Shown here one piece after another: positions 34,447 to 42,239 of a DNA stretch of 64,000 nucleotides. A program made the translations under genes and the position numbers. Source of the DNA: an uncultured Bacteroidales bacterium (GTDB taxonomy: Bacteria; Bacteroidota; Bacteroidia; Bacteroidales; F082); contig ONFO01000010.1 in NCBI GenBank assembly GCA_900317155.1, positions 27,362 through 91,361 on the forward strand, given 5' to 3'. Under the pieces are notes generated by a model. That model did not search any database, was not told the origin of the DNA, and saw nothing but the letters and a program-made list of their open reading frames with translations. Numbering within the stretch: position 1 is the first letter of the stretch; the number at the start of each line of letters is the position of its first letter.

Positions 34447-35685
34447 ATGAAAAAAGCGTTCTTTTTTACAATTGTATCAGTTCTCGCTCTTTTTATATCT
34501 TGTGAGACAAAAACGAATGAGCAGCAAGTCGCCGACAAATTCCTGGCTTTTTCGGACGAACAGGCCAGCTTTGAGCCTATTAAAACCGCTGTCAAAGACA
34601 AGCGCATTGTGATTTTAGGTGAAGCCGGTCATGCCGACGGTAAGACCTTTGAAATCAAGTCAAAACTGATTGAATTTCTCAACGCGAACAATGAATATGA
34701 TGTCGTGTTGGAAGGTATGGGGTTCCTTGATGGCGCTGTATTACAGGGTGTTTTGCCGCCGTTGTGCATTGACAGCAACTATCTTGATGTTGCCAATGCC
34801 TGGTATGGCTTGTGGAGCCAGACAAAAGAAGCCGCTCCTTTGGTGGAAGCCATGCGTAGCGGCAAGGTGAGGTATTGGGGAATGGACTGCAATCCTTCCC
34901 TTGGTGACTATTTCCTCATCCCTTATTTATTGGCTTCCTCACCAAGTGTTTCAAACGTGTTGGGAGGAAGTGCGTTTGATTCCCTGATGGCTATTCATGA
35001 CCGCATGATGGGCATGGATACCACTTTGACGCATAACGAATTGGATTACTTTGATTCGAAAATGAACCAAGCCCGAAAAGCATTGGAAGAGGAAACCGAT
35101 TTGGAGAAGAAGGCCATCCTTGACATGACCATTGACAACGCCTTGGCATTTTTGGGACAGTTAAGACTTGGATTTACGGACTGGGATGCCGTCAATGCAG
35201 GTATCAACATACGAGACCGACAGATGGCTGAAAACGTGGAATGGTACTTGAACCGTTTCCCCGATAGGAAGGTCATCATTTGGACTGCCAACTTCCACGG
35301 TGCCAAAAAAATTGACCAAATCATGTATGGGAAAGAGCCAGAGCCTGATTTGTACAAAAAGTTTGTACTCTTGGGTGAGCATCTTGAAAACGCTTTCCCG
35401 GGACAAGTGTATTCCTTGGCTTTTACTTCGGGTGACGGCAGCACGGGCTTTTTCTATGCGAATGACAGCACGGCTATTATGCCGGACTCGACATCGATGG
35501 AGTTTCGGTTGAACCAGCGCGGGATGGAATACGGCTTCTGCGATTTGAGCCAAAAGAAGGATTGGGCTGACATGGTTTTCAACAGCATTGTTTTTGGCGA
35601 CTGCAAGCCGGGAAAATGGGCACGGGCTTTAGACGGGGTCTTTTTCATCAACGAAAACCATAAGGCGCATGAAATTGAAAGATAA
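34447..35685 (+). CDS. Erythromycin-esterase-like lipoprotein (copy 2)
   Basis: 412 residues. Lipoprotein signal with lipobox F-I-S-C19. The Ere motif I-V-I-L-G-E59-A-G-H62 is followed by F-E-I-K-S-K-L-I-E-F-L and V-V-L-E89-G-M; R-Y-W-G-M-D follows around residue 140, and the late I-I-W-T-A-N-F-H-G-A-K matches the family's W-x-x-N-x-H. This pattern fits the EreA/EreB fold more closely than copy 1. Ere enzymes hydrolyse macrolide lactones, but many Bacteroidota members are of unknown substrate, so resistance is not claimed. Surface or periplasmic lipoprotein. Followed 40 nt later by the 35726 gene, so probably cotranscribed with it. Confidence 0.75.
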   Translation: MKKAFFFTIVSVLALFISCETKTNEQQVADKFLAFSDEQASFEPIKTAVKDKRIVILGEAGHADGKTFEIKSKLIEFLNANNEYDVVLEGMGFLDGAVLQGVLPPLCIDSNYLDVANAWYGLWSQTKEAAPLVEAMRSGKVRYWGMDCNPSLGDYFLIPYLLASSPSVSNVLGGSAFDSLMAIHDRMMGMDTTLTHNELDYFDSKMNQARKALEEETDLEKKAILDMTIDNALAFLGQLRLGFTDWDAVNAGINIRDRQMAENVEWYLNRFPDRKVIIWTANFHGAKKIDQIMYGKEPEPDLYKKFVLLGEHLENAFPGQVYSLAFTSGDGSTGFFYANDSTAIMPDSTSMEFRLNQRGMEYGFCDLSQKKDWADMVFNSIVFGDCKPGKWARALDGVFFINENHKAHEIER

Positions 35686-35725
35686 ATATTAGATTCCCAC
35701 GAGGAATCCACAAAAACAACAATCT

Positions 35726-37081
35726 ATGAAAAGAACACTTACATTGGCTGTACTACTTTCCATTTTTGGCATCCCTACCCTCTTTGCCCAAACCAAAACC
35801 ACCGTTTACGGCAACCTCGGCGTGGAGAACGTGAACATCAGCATCGTGAACACGCCCTACGGCACCAGCACCGATGCCAAAGGGCATTACGAACTGCCGC
35901 TTTTCGACCGCTCGGAGACCGTCAACCTTTATTATTCCTGCATCGGCTATCAGGATACGGTGGTGAGCCTCACGCCAAGACAGTTGCAGCGCGATTCCAT
36001 CAATATCAGTTTCCGTATGCACAAGATGAGCTATGACCTTCATGAAGTTGGCGTCTCGGCAAGCAAAGACTTTTACCGCTCTGGTTCCAACTGCAACATC
36101 GCCGACATCGCGTTTTTGGATGGGAAAATCTACCTTTTGGAGAACCAACCCAAGACTTCATCGATGGTCGTCCTCGACACCGAAGGCAATGAACAAGCCC
36201 ACAAGAACTTCGACCAACTCTTTGAGAAACTGCACATTGACGCTTTCGATGACCTCATTCTCGTTGGGCAGGACAGTTGTCTGCAAGTGTATCTGGATGA
36301 AAAACAAGGTATTTTGCCCGTCTCCACCTTCTCACGCGATGATTACCGCAACAAACTACTCAAAATCGTTTGCGAGTACAACGGGGCTTATATTGTCAAG
36401 ACGATTGTGCATGACAGAAGTCTCTATTGGCTCAAATATAACCATGGCAAAAGTCAAGATTTCTATTATGTGATGAAAGACAATTCGGAGAAAGAGCCAC
36501 ATTATCTATGCAGTTTCCTCGACACACTCGGCTACCTTTCTTGCCAATCGCAATGGATGAGCATCCAACACGAATATCATCAAGTGGCGCCAAAAGAAAA
36601 CAACCTCATCAACGAGGGCATTTGGGACGGTAATTTGATTCGGTTAATTCTAAACGAAAGTTTGGAGATGAAAGTTCAATGGTACTGCTCCTTTATGGCC
36701 AAAAAGGAATACCAAATTGTCCCCTTGATAGTCAACGACATACTTCAGTTTGCCGACCTCGACAACCGCGAAATCGTGGAAATCGGCCCTGACTTCAAGA
36801 TTGCAAACCGGCAGCCTCTGAAAATCACTTCGGGAGAGCAATTCTTCAAAAACGAGTTCCTCACCGACAAAGCCACGGGCAAAACTTACGGTCTGTTCGT
36901 GGACAATGGGATGAGTTACATCGGCCTCTACGACCCCGAAGCTGGCACAGTCGGCATGGGACAAAAAGCCAGCAAAAAGATTTTTCCAAGGGTATTCAAG
37001 GTACATGGCGGCTATGCCTACAGCGTGTTTTTCGATTCGGTAAGCAACCGCGGGGTGATTAGTCGGGTGAAAATCGGGTGA
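35726..37081 (+). CDS. Secreted protein with carboxypeptidase-regulatory-like domain and propeller-like body (paralogous architecture to 31731)
   Basis: 451 residues. Signal peptide at 1-21 (…PTLFAQ). Residues ~22-98 form the CarboxypepD_reg-like domain (T-V-Y-G-N-L-G-V-E-N-V-N-I-S-I-V, D-A-K-G-H-Y-E-L-P, Y-Y-S-C-I-G-Y-Q-D). The body has propeller-like repeats: I-A-F-L-D-G-K-I-Y-L-L-E, F-D-D-L-I-L-V-G-Q-D, K-T-Y-G-L-F-V-D-N-G. It is not detectably the same sequence as the 31731 product beyond the layout. It ends 34 nt before the second 88-bp repeat. No enzymatic motif is recognised; a partner or sensor role with the Ere-like proteins is inference from position. Confidence 0.7.
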   Translation: MKRTLTLAVLLSIFGIPTLFAQTKTTVYGNLGVENVNISIVNTPYGTSTDAKGHYELPLFDRSETVNLYYSCIGYQDTVVSLTPRQLQRDSINISFRMHKMSYDLHEVGVSASKDFYRSGSNCNIADIAFLDGKIYLLENQPKTSSMVVLDTEGNEQAHKNFDQLFEKLHIDAFDDLILVGQDSCLQVYLDEKQGILPVSTFSRDDYRNKLLKIVCEYNGAYIVKTIVHDRSLYWLKYNHGKSQDFYYVMKDNSEKEPHYLCSFLDTLGYLSCQSQWMSIQHEYHQVAPKENNLINEGIWDGNLIRLILNESLEMKVQWYCSFMAKKEYQIVPLIVNDILQFADLDNREIVEIGPDFKIANRQPLKITSGEQFFKNEFLTDKATGKTYGLFVDNGMSYIGLYDPEAGTVGMGQKASKKIFPRVFKVHGGYAYSVFFDSVSNRGVISRVKIG

Positions 37082-37114
37082 TCTTTCCCACGCAAAATGC
37101 GAATGTTTTTTTAG

Positions 37115-37201
37115 CACGCAGAAATCGCAGAATTTTTTGAAGCGCAAAGCGACGCAAAATCTACGTCCGGCAGATTCAGCGATTTCTGCGGATTCTGCGT
37201 G
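37115..37201 (-). repeat. 88-bp palindromic repeat, copy 2 (inverted)
   Basis: The ends are CACGCAGAAATCGCAGAA and TTCTGCGGATTCTGCGTG. As reverse complement it matches copy 1 at 30706-30793. A shorter decayed fragment CCACGCAAAATGCGAATG lies just upstream at 37089-37106. Confidence 0.85.
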
Positions 37202-37213
37202 AAATAATTTCCA

Positions 37214-37221
37214 TACCTTTG
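37214..37221 (+). promoter_or_regulatory. -7 promoter box immediately before malQ
   Basis: TACCTTTG ends only 4 nt before the malQ ATG at 37226, so transcription should start at or within a few bases of the start codon. Confidence 0.65.
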
Positions 37222-37225
37222 CAGC

Positions 37226-39178
37226 ATGAAAACCCTATTCAGATTACGATACAACAGCCGCTGGGGCGAGGAATTGTACCTCACGGGAAACACCAATGAA
37301 TTAGGCATTTGGAACCCCAACAAGGCCGTAAAGATGCAATATGAAGGGCCTGGCATTTGGACTGCGGCAACCGACGTTCAGGCGATGACCGAATACAAAT
37401 ATTTCATCCGCGAAAACGGCCAAATCCGCTGGGAGGACGGCCCCAACCGCATCCTGCCCGTAGGCAAAGACCGCGTTTGGGATTGGTTCGGCCTCACCGA
37501 AAGGCAAACGATGAAAGGCGTGGCCGTGCCACTGTTCAGCCTACGCACAGAAGATGATTTAGGCATCGGCGAATATGCCGACCTGTCCAAATTGGGTGAT
37601 TGGTGCGTGGCTAACGGATTAAAAATCATTCAAATTCTGCCCATCAATGACACCACAGCACATTTTGACTGGCATGATTCTTATCCTTATAATGCCATTT
37701 CGGCTTTTGCATTGAACCCGATTTATTTGAACATAGAAAAGTTGGAGGGCATTGCTTTTCCTTCCATAGATTCCCAAGGGAATGACATGAAAGGAAAAGC
37801 AATAAATAGCACTGCTTTCAAGCGAATGCGGACAATGCTCAACAAAGAGGAATCCGTCGATTACCCCAAAGTACTGAAAGCCAAATGGAAGTATTTCCAA
37901 ATCGCCTTTGAGCAGCAATGGGATGCACTAAAAAACACCGCCGAATTCCAGCAATTCGTCAAGGAAAACGAAGACTGGCTTTTGGATTACGCCCAATATT
38001 GCGCCGAGCGCGACGGCAATGGCACGGAGATCCACCTCTTCCTGCAATACCACTGCGACAAGCAGTTGAGCGAGGTCGTCAAAGCCTTGCACGACAAGGG
38101 CTTGCTGCTTAAGGGCGACATCCCCATTGGAGTGAATCCATCGGGAGTGGATGTGAAATCGCATCCCGATTTGTTCAACCTTGATGTGCAAGTCGGCGCC
38201 CCACCTGATGACTTCGCTGCAGAAGGACAGAACTGGGGCTTCCCGTCCTACAATTGGGAGGCGATGGCCAAGGACGGCTACGCTTGGTGGCAACGCCGCC
38301 TGCAAGTGATGGCCCGCTATTTCGATGCCTACCGCATTGACCACATCTTGGGTTTCTTCCGCATCTGGGAAATCCCGAAGACCGCCAAGTCGGGCTTGCT
38401 GGGACACTTCTCTCCTGCCCTGCCATTGAGCGTAGAAGAAATAGAAGACCAGGGCTTCCATTTCATCAAAAGCAAGCATGTGAAGAAAGGTGTGGATACC
38501 CTTTTCATCCCTGCTCCCAACGAGAAAGACAAGTACATCCCGCGTATTGAATTGCACAAAACCAAATCCTACCAAGTCCTCAGTGAGGAGCAAAAGCAGG
38601 CCATCAACGCCATTTACGAAGACTTTTATTTCCATCGCCACAACGATTTTTGGAAACAGAAAGCCTTGGACAAATTGCCCGCTTTGATCAACGCGACAAA
38701 GATGATTGCCTGCGGCGAGGACCTCGGCATGATTCCCGCCTGTGTGCCTGAAGTGATGCAGCAATTGGGCATCATGAGCCTTGAGGTACAGCGTATGCCC
38801 AAGGTCTTTGGCCATCAGTTTGTGCAGATTGAAGACCTGCCCGAGAACTGCGTCTACACCACTGGCACCCACGATATGCCCACCTTACGTGGCTGGTTGG
38901 CTGAAGACCGAGTGCGCACCCGCCAGTTCCTCGACAGCCTCGACCTCGACGACCGCAAAGTCACCTCCAAGACGCTCAAAAAAATCCTGAAAAAGCATTT
39001 GGACAGTCCCTCAAAGTGGAACATCTATCCTTTGCAAGACCTTTTGGACTTGGATGAAAAAAATTGGTCGCCCAACCCAATGGACGACCAAATCAATGTC
39101 CCTTCAAACGCCAAAAACCAGTGGAAATGGCGGATGAAAATGACGATAGAATCACTTACGGCAGCACATCATGGATGA
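37226..39178 (+). CDS. malQ: 4-alpha-glucanotransferase (amylomaltase) with one N-terminal starch-binding domain
   Basis: 650 residues, GH77. Transfers alpha-1,4-glucan segments during maltodextrin or glycogen use. Residues 1-95 form a CBM20-like domain (L-T-G-N-T-N-E-L-G-I-W-N near 20-31; Y-K-Y-F-I-R-E-N-G near 57-65). The GH77 domain follows, with nucleophile Asp in Y-F-D-A-Y-R-I-D-H-I-L-G-F-F-R, acid/base Glu in A-C-G-E-D-L-G-M-I-P and the stabilising Asp in T-G-T-H-D-M-P-T. From family knowledge, most Bacteroidota homologues are ~890 residues with two CBM20 domains; this one is shorter with one. No signal peptide, so cytoplasmic. Its 3' end overlaps the convergent Head-GIN gene by 23 nt. 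Confidence 0.94.
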   Translation: MKTLFRLRYNSRWGEELYLTGNTNELGIWNPNKAVKMQYEGPGIWTAATDVQAMTEYKYFIRENGQIRWEDGPNRILPVGKDRVWDWFGLTERQTMKGVAVPLFSLRTEDDLGIGEYADLSKLGDWCVANGLKIIQILPINDTTAHFDWHDSYPYNAISAFALNPIYLNIEKLEGIAFPSIDSQGNDMKGKAINSTAFKRMRTMLNKEESVDYPKVLKAKWKYFQIAFEQQWDALKNTAEFQQFVKENEDWLLDYAQYCAERDGNGTEIHLFLQYHCDKQLSEVVKALHDKGLLLKGDIPIGVNPSGVDVKSHPDLFNLDVQVGAPPDDFAAEGQNWGFPSYNWEAMAKDGYAWWQRRLQVMARYFDAYRIDHILGFFRIWEIPKTAKSGLLGHFSPALPLSVEEIEDQGFHFIKSKHVKKGVDTLFIPAPNEKDKYIPRIELHKTKSYQVLSEEQKQAINAIYEDFYFHRHNDFWKQKALDKLPALINATKMIACGEDLGMIPACVPEVMQQLGIMSLEVQRMPKVFGHQFVQIEDLPENCVYTTGTHDMPTLRGWLAEDRVRTRQFLDSLDLDDRKVTSKTLKKILKKHLDSPSKWNIYPLQDLLDLDEKNWSPNPMDDQINVPSNAKNQWKWRMKMTIESLTAAHHG

Positions 39179-39998
39179 TTTCGGATCCACTTGATGCGTG
39201 ACTGTCAGCGGGATTGCCATTTCCCGTAAAGTGCAGTTCGCTTGAGCCCGAAAGGTTGACCTTAATGGTGCCATCGCAATGAATATAGGCATCACTTGAG
39301 CCTGACATTGAGCCTTCGCATTGGTCGCATTCGAAGCCGTATCTCATTTCATTGATAGTCTTCTTAATGTTGCTGGCGCCGGTCAAATTAATCTTGAGTG
39401 TTCCAACGTATCCTTCAAAAGTGGCATCAGAGGCACCGCTCATCTCAAGGTCAAGGTCGAGGGCTTCCACATTACCCTTGATGTTGGAACTACCCGACAA
39501 AGCCATGTCGATTTCGTCGGCCCAAATATCGCCAAAGAAATCAGAAGCACCCGAAATATCAATATTCACCTCATCGGCATCGATTTCGCAATAGAAATCG
39601 GAAGCGCCCGACAATTCCACATCAACCTTTTGACCTTCAAGACCATATTCCGAACGGAATTCCGAAGCGCCCGACAGGTCCACGCTCGTCAAATTGGCAT
39701 TGTAGGGAATAATAGCCTTCAATTCACAGTTATAAACGTTGGCGACGGGCTTAAGTCTGATTTTCAGCGTATTGTCTACGACTTCCACCACGACCTTCGG
39801 CATGACGTTTTCGCCCGCCGTGATGGTGACTACATCAACAGCATCGCTGACGGTGACATCAAACGCAGACTCCACTTCAAGTGCAGTGTAGGCTCCAGAA
39901 ATGTCGAAATCCCTGGTGATGGGGTCGCCAGCAAACTTTTTACAACTGCCGAAGGCAAACAAAACCAAGGCTGAAAGGACGATCAAATACTTTTTCAT
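39156..39998 (-). CDS. Head-GIN domain (DUF2807) lipoprotein
   Basis: 280 residues. The start at 39998 gives a lipoprotein signal (…LFAFGSC, lipobox Cys at 19); the longer frame runs upstream across a -7 box at 40065. After R-D-F-D-I-S-G-A-Y-T-A-L-E-V the protein is a beta-helix of S-G-A-S-D and S-G-S-S repeats spaced ~17-20 residues, the hallmark of the Head-GIN ('putative auto-transporter adhesin head') domain. Surface or periplasmic, function not established. It overlaps malQ tail-to-tail. Confidence 0.9.
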   Translation of the reverse strand: MKKYLIVLSALVLFAFGSCKKFAGDPITRDFDISGAYTALEVESAFDVTVSDAVDVVTITAGENVMPKVVVEVVDNTLKIRLKPVANVYNCELKAIIPYNANLTSVDLSGASEFRSEYGLEGQKVDVELSGASDFYCEIDADEVNIDISGASDFFGDIWADEIDMALSGSSNIKGNVEALDLDLEMSGASDATFEGYVGTLKINLTGASNIKKTINEMRYGFECDQCEGSMSGSSDAYIHCDGTIKVNLSGSSELHFTGNGNPADSHASSGSEIIHDVLP

Positions 39999-40064
39999 TT
40001 TGAATTGGCCGCTGTTATATACCATCGGGCCATCGGTTTTTGATTGGTTGATTAAAAAATGGCG

Positions 40065-40072
40065 CAAAAATA
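40065..40072 (-). promoter_or_regulatory. -7 promoter box of the Head-GIN gene
   Basis: CAAAAATA on plus, i.e. TATTTTTG on minus. It supports the start at 39998 rather than the longer frame. Confidence 0.65.
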
Positions 40073-40135
40073 ATCATTAGTTAATTCTAAATACGTAGAA
40101 ACAGCGAAAAAGTTTCATACCACGAAAAAAAACTG

Positions 40136-40143
40136 TACCTTTG
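40136..40143 (+). promoter_or_regulatory. -7 promoter box of deoC
   Basis: TACCTTTG, 19 nt before the ATG at 40162, with a weak TTTC -33 element at 40113. It shows that an in-frame TTG at 40141 is not the start. Confidence 0.7.
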
Positions 40144-40161
40144 CCCAAAATATCAAACACC

Positions 40162-41004
40162 ATGAAATTCAAACCCTACAACCATAGCGAGGCTGCGCTC
40201 AACGAGCGCATCGCATTGATTCTCAACGAAGAGAAGAAAAAAGGTCACGAAAAGGAAGCCTTGAAAACCATCTTCCAAAGCATCGATTTCACCACCTTGG
40301 AAGCCTTCGACAACGAAGCTAAGATTAAGGACTTCTGCGAAAAAGCCTTGGCTTTCCCTAAGCAGAAACCCCACCTCACCGTACCAGCCATCTGCATCTA
40401 CAGTCCCTTCATCCGTCAGGCAAAACAACAATTGGCGGGCAGTGGCATCCGTGTGGCTACGGTGGCCTGCTGCTTCCCCTCGGGTCAGATGCCATTTGAC
40501 CTAAAAGTCAAGGAGGTGGAATACTGCGTCAACGAGGGAGCCGATGAGGTGGACATGGTTATCTCGCGCGGTACGTTCCTCGCTGGTCGTTACGACGAGG
40601 TCTACAACGAAATCAAGACCATCAAGGAAACTTGCAACAATAAGGCTAGACTGAAAGTCATCCTTGAAACGGGCGAACTAAAGACGGTGGAAAACATCCG
40701 CAAAGCCAGTGAATTGGCCATCCTCGCTGGTGCTGACTTTATCAAGACCTCGACGGGCAAGGTGCCAGTGGCCGCCACACCTTTGGCTGCCATCATCATG
40801 ATTGACACCATCAAGGAATATTATGAAGCTACAGGCAAGAAGGTCGGCTTCAAGCCTGCCGGTGGCATGAAAGTACCGGAAGATGCCCTCACCTATTATT
40901 ATTTGGTGAAGAGCATTCTCGGCGAACAATGGCTCAACCCGAACCTCTTCCGCGTGGGTACAAGCCGTCTCGCTGGACTTATATTAGAACAAATAAACAA
41001 ATGA
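40162..41004 (+). CDS. deoC: Deoxyribose-phosphate aldolase
   Basis: 280 residues. Cleaves 2-deoxyribose 5-phosphate to acetaldehyde and glyceraldehyde 3-phosphate in nucleoside catabolism. The Schiff-base lysine lies in A-D-F-I-K-T-S-T-G-K (about 193-202). A-T-V-A-C-C-F-P-S-G (about 95-104), E-V-D-M-V-I-S-R-G and the late F-K-P-A-G-G-M-K plus R-V-G-T-S are family motifs. The class matches the longer DeoC form found in Bacteroidota. It leads a possible operon with the OsmC, thioesterase and TSCPD genes, though a 99-nt hairpin region follows it. Confidence 0.95.
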   Translation: MKFKPYNHSEAALNERIALILNEEKKKGHEKEALKTIFQSIDFTTLEAFDNEAKIKDFCEKALAFPKQKPHLTVPAICIYSPFIRQAKQQLAGSGIRVATVACCFPSGQMPFDLKVKEVEYCVNEGADEVDMVISRGTFLAGRYDEVYNEIKTIKETCNNKARLKVILETGELKTVENIRKASELAILAGADFIKTSTGKVPVAATPLAAIIMIDTIKEYYEATGKKVGFKPAGGMKVPEDALTYYYLVKSILGEQWLNPNLFRVGTSRLAGLILEQINK

Positions 41005-41010
41005 TAAATG

Positions 41011-41090
41011 TTGAATTATGAATGCTGAATGTCGCGATGCGCTGCTGGGCTTAGTCCTCATTCAGCATTTCTCATTCAGCATTCCGAATT
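41011..41090. repeat. Intergenic hairpin with repeated ATTCAGCATT words
   Basis: TTGAATTATGAATGCTGAATG (41011-41031) pairs with CATTCAGCATTTCTCATTCAGCATTCCGAATT (41059-41090), which itself contains the word CATTCAGCATT twice. It lies between deoC and the OsmC gene. Confidence 0.7.
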
Positions 41091-41103
41091 AATAAGACAC
41101 AAT

Positions 41104-41514
41104 ATGGTAACCATTAAAGGAACATACAAAGGAAATCTCCGCAATGAGATGACCCATGTGCAGTCGGGCAACACCATCCTCACCGACGCACCTACCGATA
41201 ACCACGGCAAAGGCGAAGCCTTCTCGCCCACCGACCTCGCCTGTGCGGCCCTTGCTGGCTGCATGATGACCATCATGGGCATCAGCGCGCAAGGCCACAA
41301 ATTCGACATCGACGGCACCACCTACACGGTAAAGAAGACCATGAACGCCGACCCGCGCCGCATTGGGCAGATTGACATCGTGTTCAACTTCCCCGCCAAA
41401 GAATACACCGAGAAACAGAAAGCCTTGCTGTGGGCTGCCGCCGAAAGCTGCCCCGTTGGCCGCTCACTGCATCCCGATGTCATCGTCAACATCACCATGA
41501 ACTTCCAAGCCTGA
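41104..41514 (+). CDS. OsmC/Ohr family peroxiredoxin-like protein
   Basis: 136 residues. The start after the hairpin gives the standard OsmC N-terminus (M-V-T-I-K-G-T-Y-K-G-N). The two redox cysteines are in C-A-A-L-A-G-C-M-M-T (about 43-52) and E-S-C-P-V-G-R-S-L-H (about 119-128). The family reduces organic hydroperoxides with thiols. Its stop codon overlaps the start of the thioesterase gene (TGATG), so translation is coupled. Confidence 0.92.
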   Translation: MVTIKGTYKGNLRNEMTHVQSGNTILTDAPTDNHGKGEAFSPTDLACAALAGCMMTIMGISAQGHKFDIDGTTYTVKKTMNADPRRIGQIDIVFNFPAKEYTEKQKALLWAAAESCPVGRSLHPDVIVNITMNFQA

Positions 41515-41894
41515 TGGAATACGATATGCTAAAGGGACTCCGCCACAGCGAGACGCTCTTGGTGGAGCATAAAGACACCGCCGCCGTCTACGGCTCGGGG
41601 GCTTTGGAGGTCTTTGCCACCCCCGCCATGATTGCCCTGATGGAAAAGACCTGCCTCGAAAGCGTTGCCAACAAAATCGGTGAAGGCAACACCACCGTGG
41701 GCATTGCGGTCAATATCAAACATTTGAAAGCCAGTCCTGTGGGTGCGACCATCTGCTGTGAGGCCGAACTCGTCGAAGTTGACCGTCGCCGTTTGGTCTT
41801 CAAAGTAAAATGCTTTGAAGGCGATACGCTTGTCGGCGAAGGTATCCATGAACGCTTTGTTGTTGACAGCGAGAAGTTTATGTCCAAATTTTAA
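41514..41894 (+). CDS. Hotdog-fold thioesterase (FlK-like)
   Basis: 126 residues. The ATG overlaps the OsmC stop. The hotdog-fold layout includes V-F-A-T-P-A-M-I-A-L-M-E-K-T-C (about 36-50, matching the FlK-like T-P-x-x-x-x-x-E-x-x-C segment), the G-x-x-T-V-G-I-A-V-N-I-K-H-L strand with conserved His, and A-S-P-V-G-A-T. These small thioesterases hydrolyse acyl-CoA or similar thioesters; the substrate is unknown. It is coupled to the OsmC gene, suggesting a stress or detoxification role (inference). Confidence 0.85.
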   Translation: MEYDMLKGLRHSETLLVEHKDTAAVYGSGALEVFATPAMIALMEKTCLESVANKIGEGNTTVGIAVNIKHLKASPVGATICCEAELVEVDRRRLVFKVKCFEGDTLVGEGIHERFVVDSEKFMSKF

Positions 41895-41923
41895 TCTTTG
41901 AATTTTGAATCATTAAATCTGAA
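41885..41923 (+). repeat. AAATC/TTTGAATTTTGAATC leader repeat before the TSCPD gene
   Basis: TTTTAATCTTTGAATTTTGAATCATTAAATCTGAA ends at the ATG and uses the same words, in the same sense, as the leaders at 4556-4620 and 55655-55698. Confidence 0.65.
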
Positions 41924-42172
41924 ATGAAATACACTTACCGAACCCAAGGCACCTGCAGCCAAGCCATTGAGTTTGAAATTGAGGACGGCATTCTGAAGAA
42001 TGTGCAGTTTTACGGCGGCTGCAATGGAAACACACAAGGTGTGAGCGCATTAGTAGATGGCATGAAAATTGATGAAGTGCTAAAACGTTTGGAAGGCATC
42101 CGATGCGGCTTCAAGAACACCTCTTGCCCCGACCAACTGTGCCGTGCCATTCGACAAGCGATAGAAAGTTGA
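41924..42172 (+). CDS. TIGR03905-type TSCPD domain protein
   Basis: 82 residues. The sequence shows the family signature K-Y-x-Y-x-T-x-G-T-C-S at the start, G-G-C-N-G-N near residue 31 and the eponymous N-T-S-C-P-D-Q-L (about 65-72), with four cysteines arranged as in this small protein family (related to the C-terminal domain of class II ribonucleotide reductases). Its function is not established. Downstream of the thioesterase, same strand. Confidence 0.92.
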   Translation: MKYTYRTQGTCSQAIEFEIEDGILKNVQFYGGCNGNTQGVSALVDGMKIDEVLKRLEGIRCGFKNTSCPDQLCRAIRQAIES

Positions 42173-42239
42173 GCGTTTAGAGATTCATACAATTTTATTG
42201 ACACATTTGCGTTATAGAACAGATTAAAAACTAACAAAT

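Noticed and set aside
34447-35685. Macrolide resistance gene
   Set aside because: The erythromycin-esterase fold is recognisable, but sequence alone does not show macrolide hydrolysis and the context is not a resistance island.
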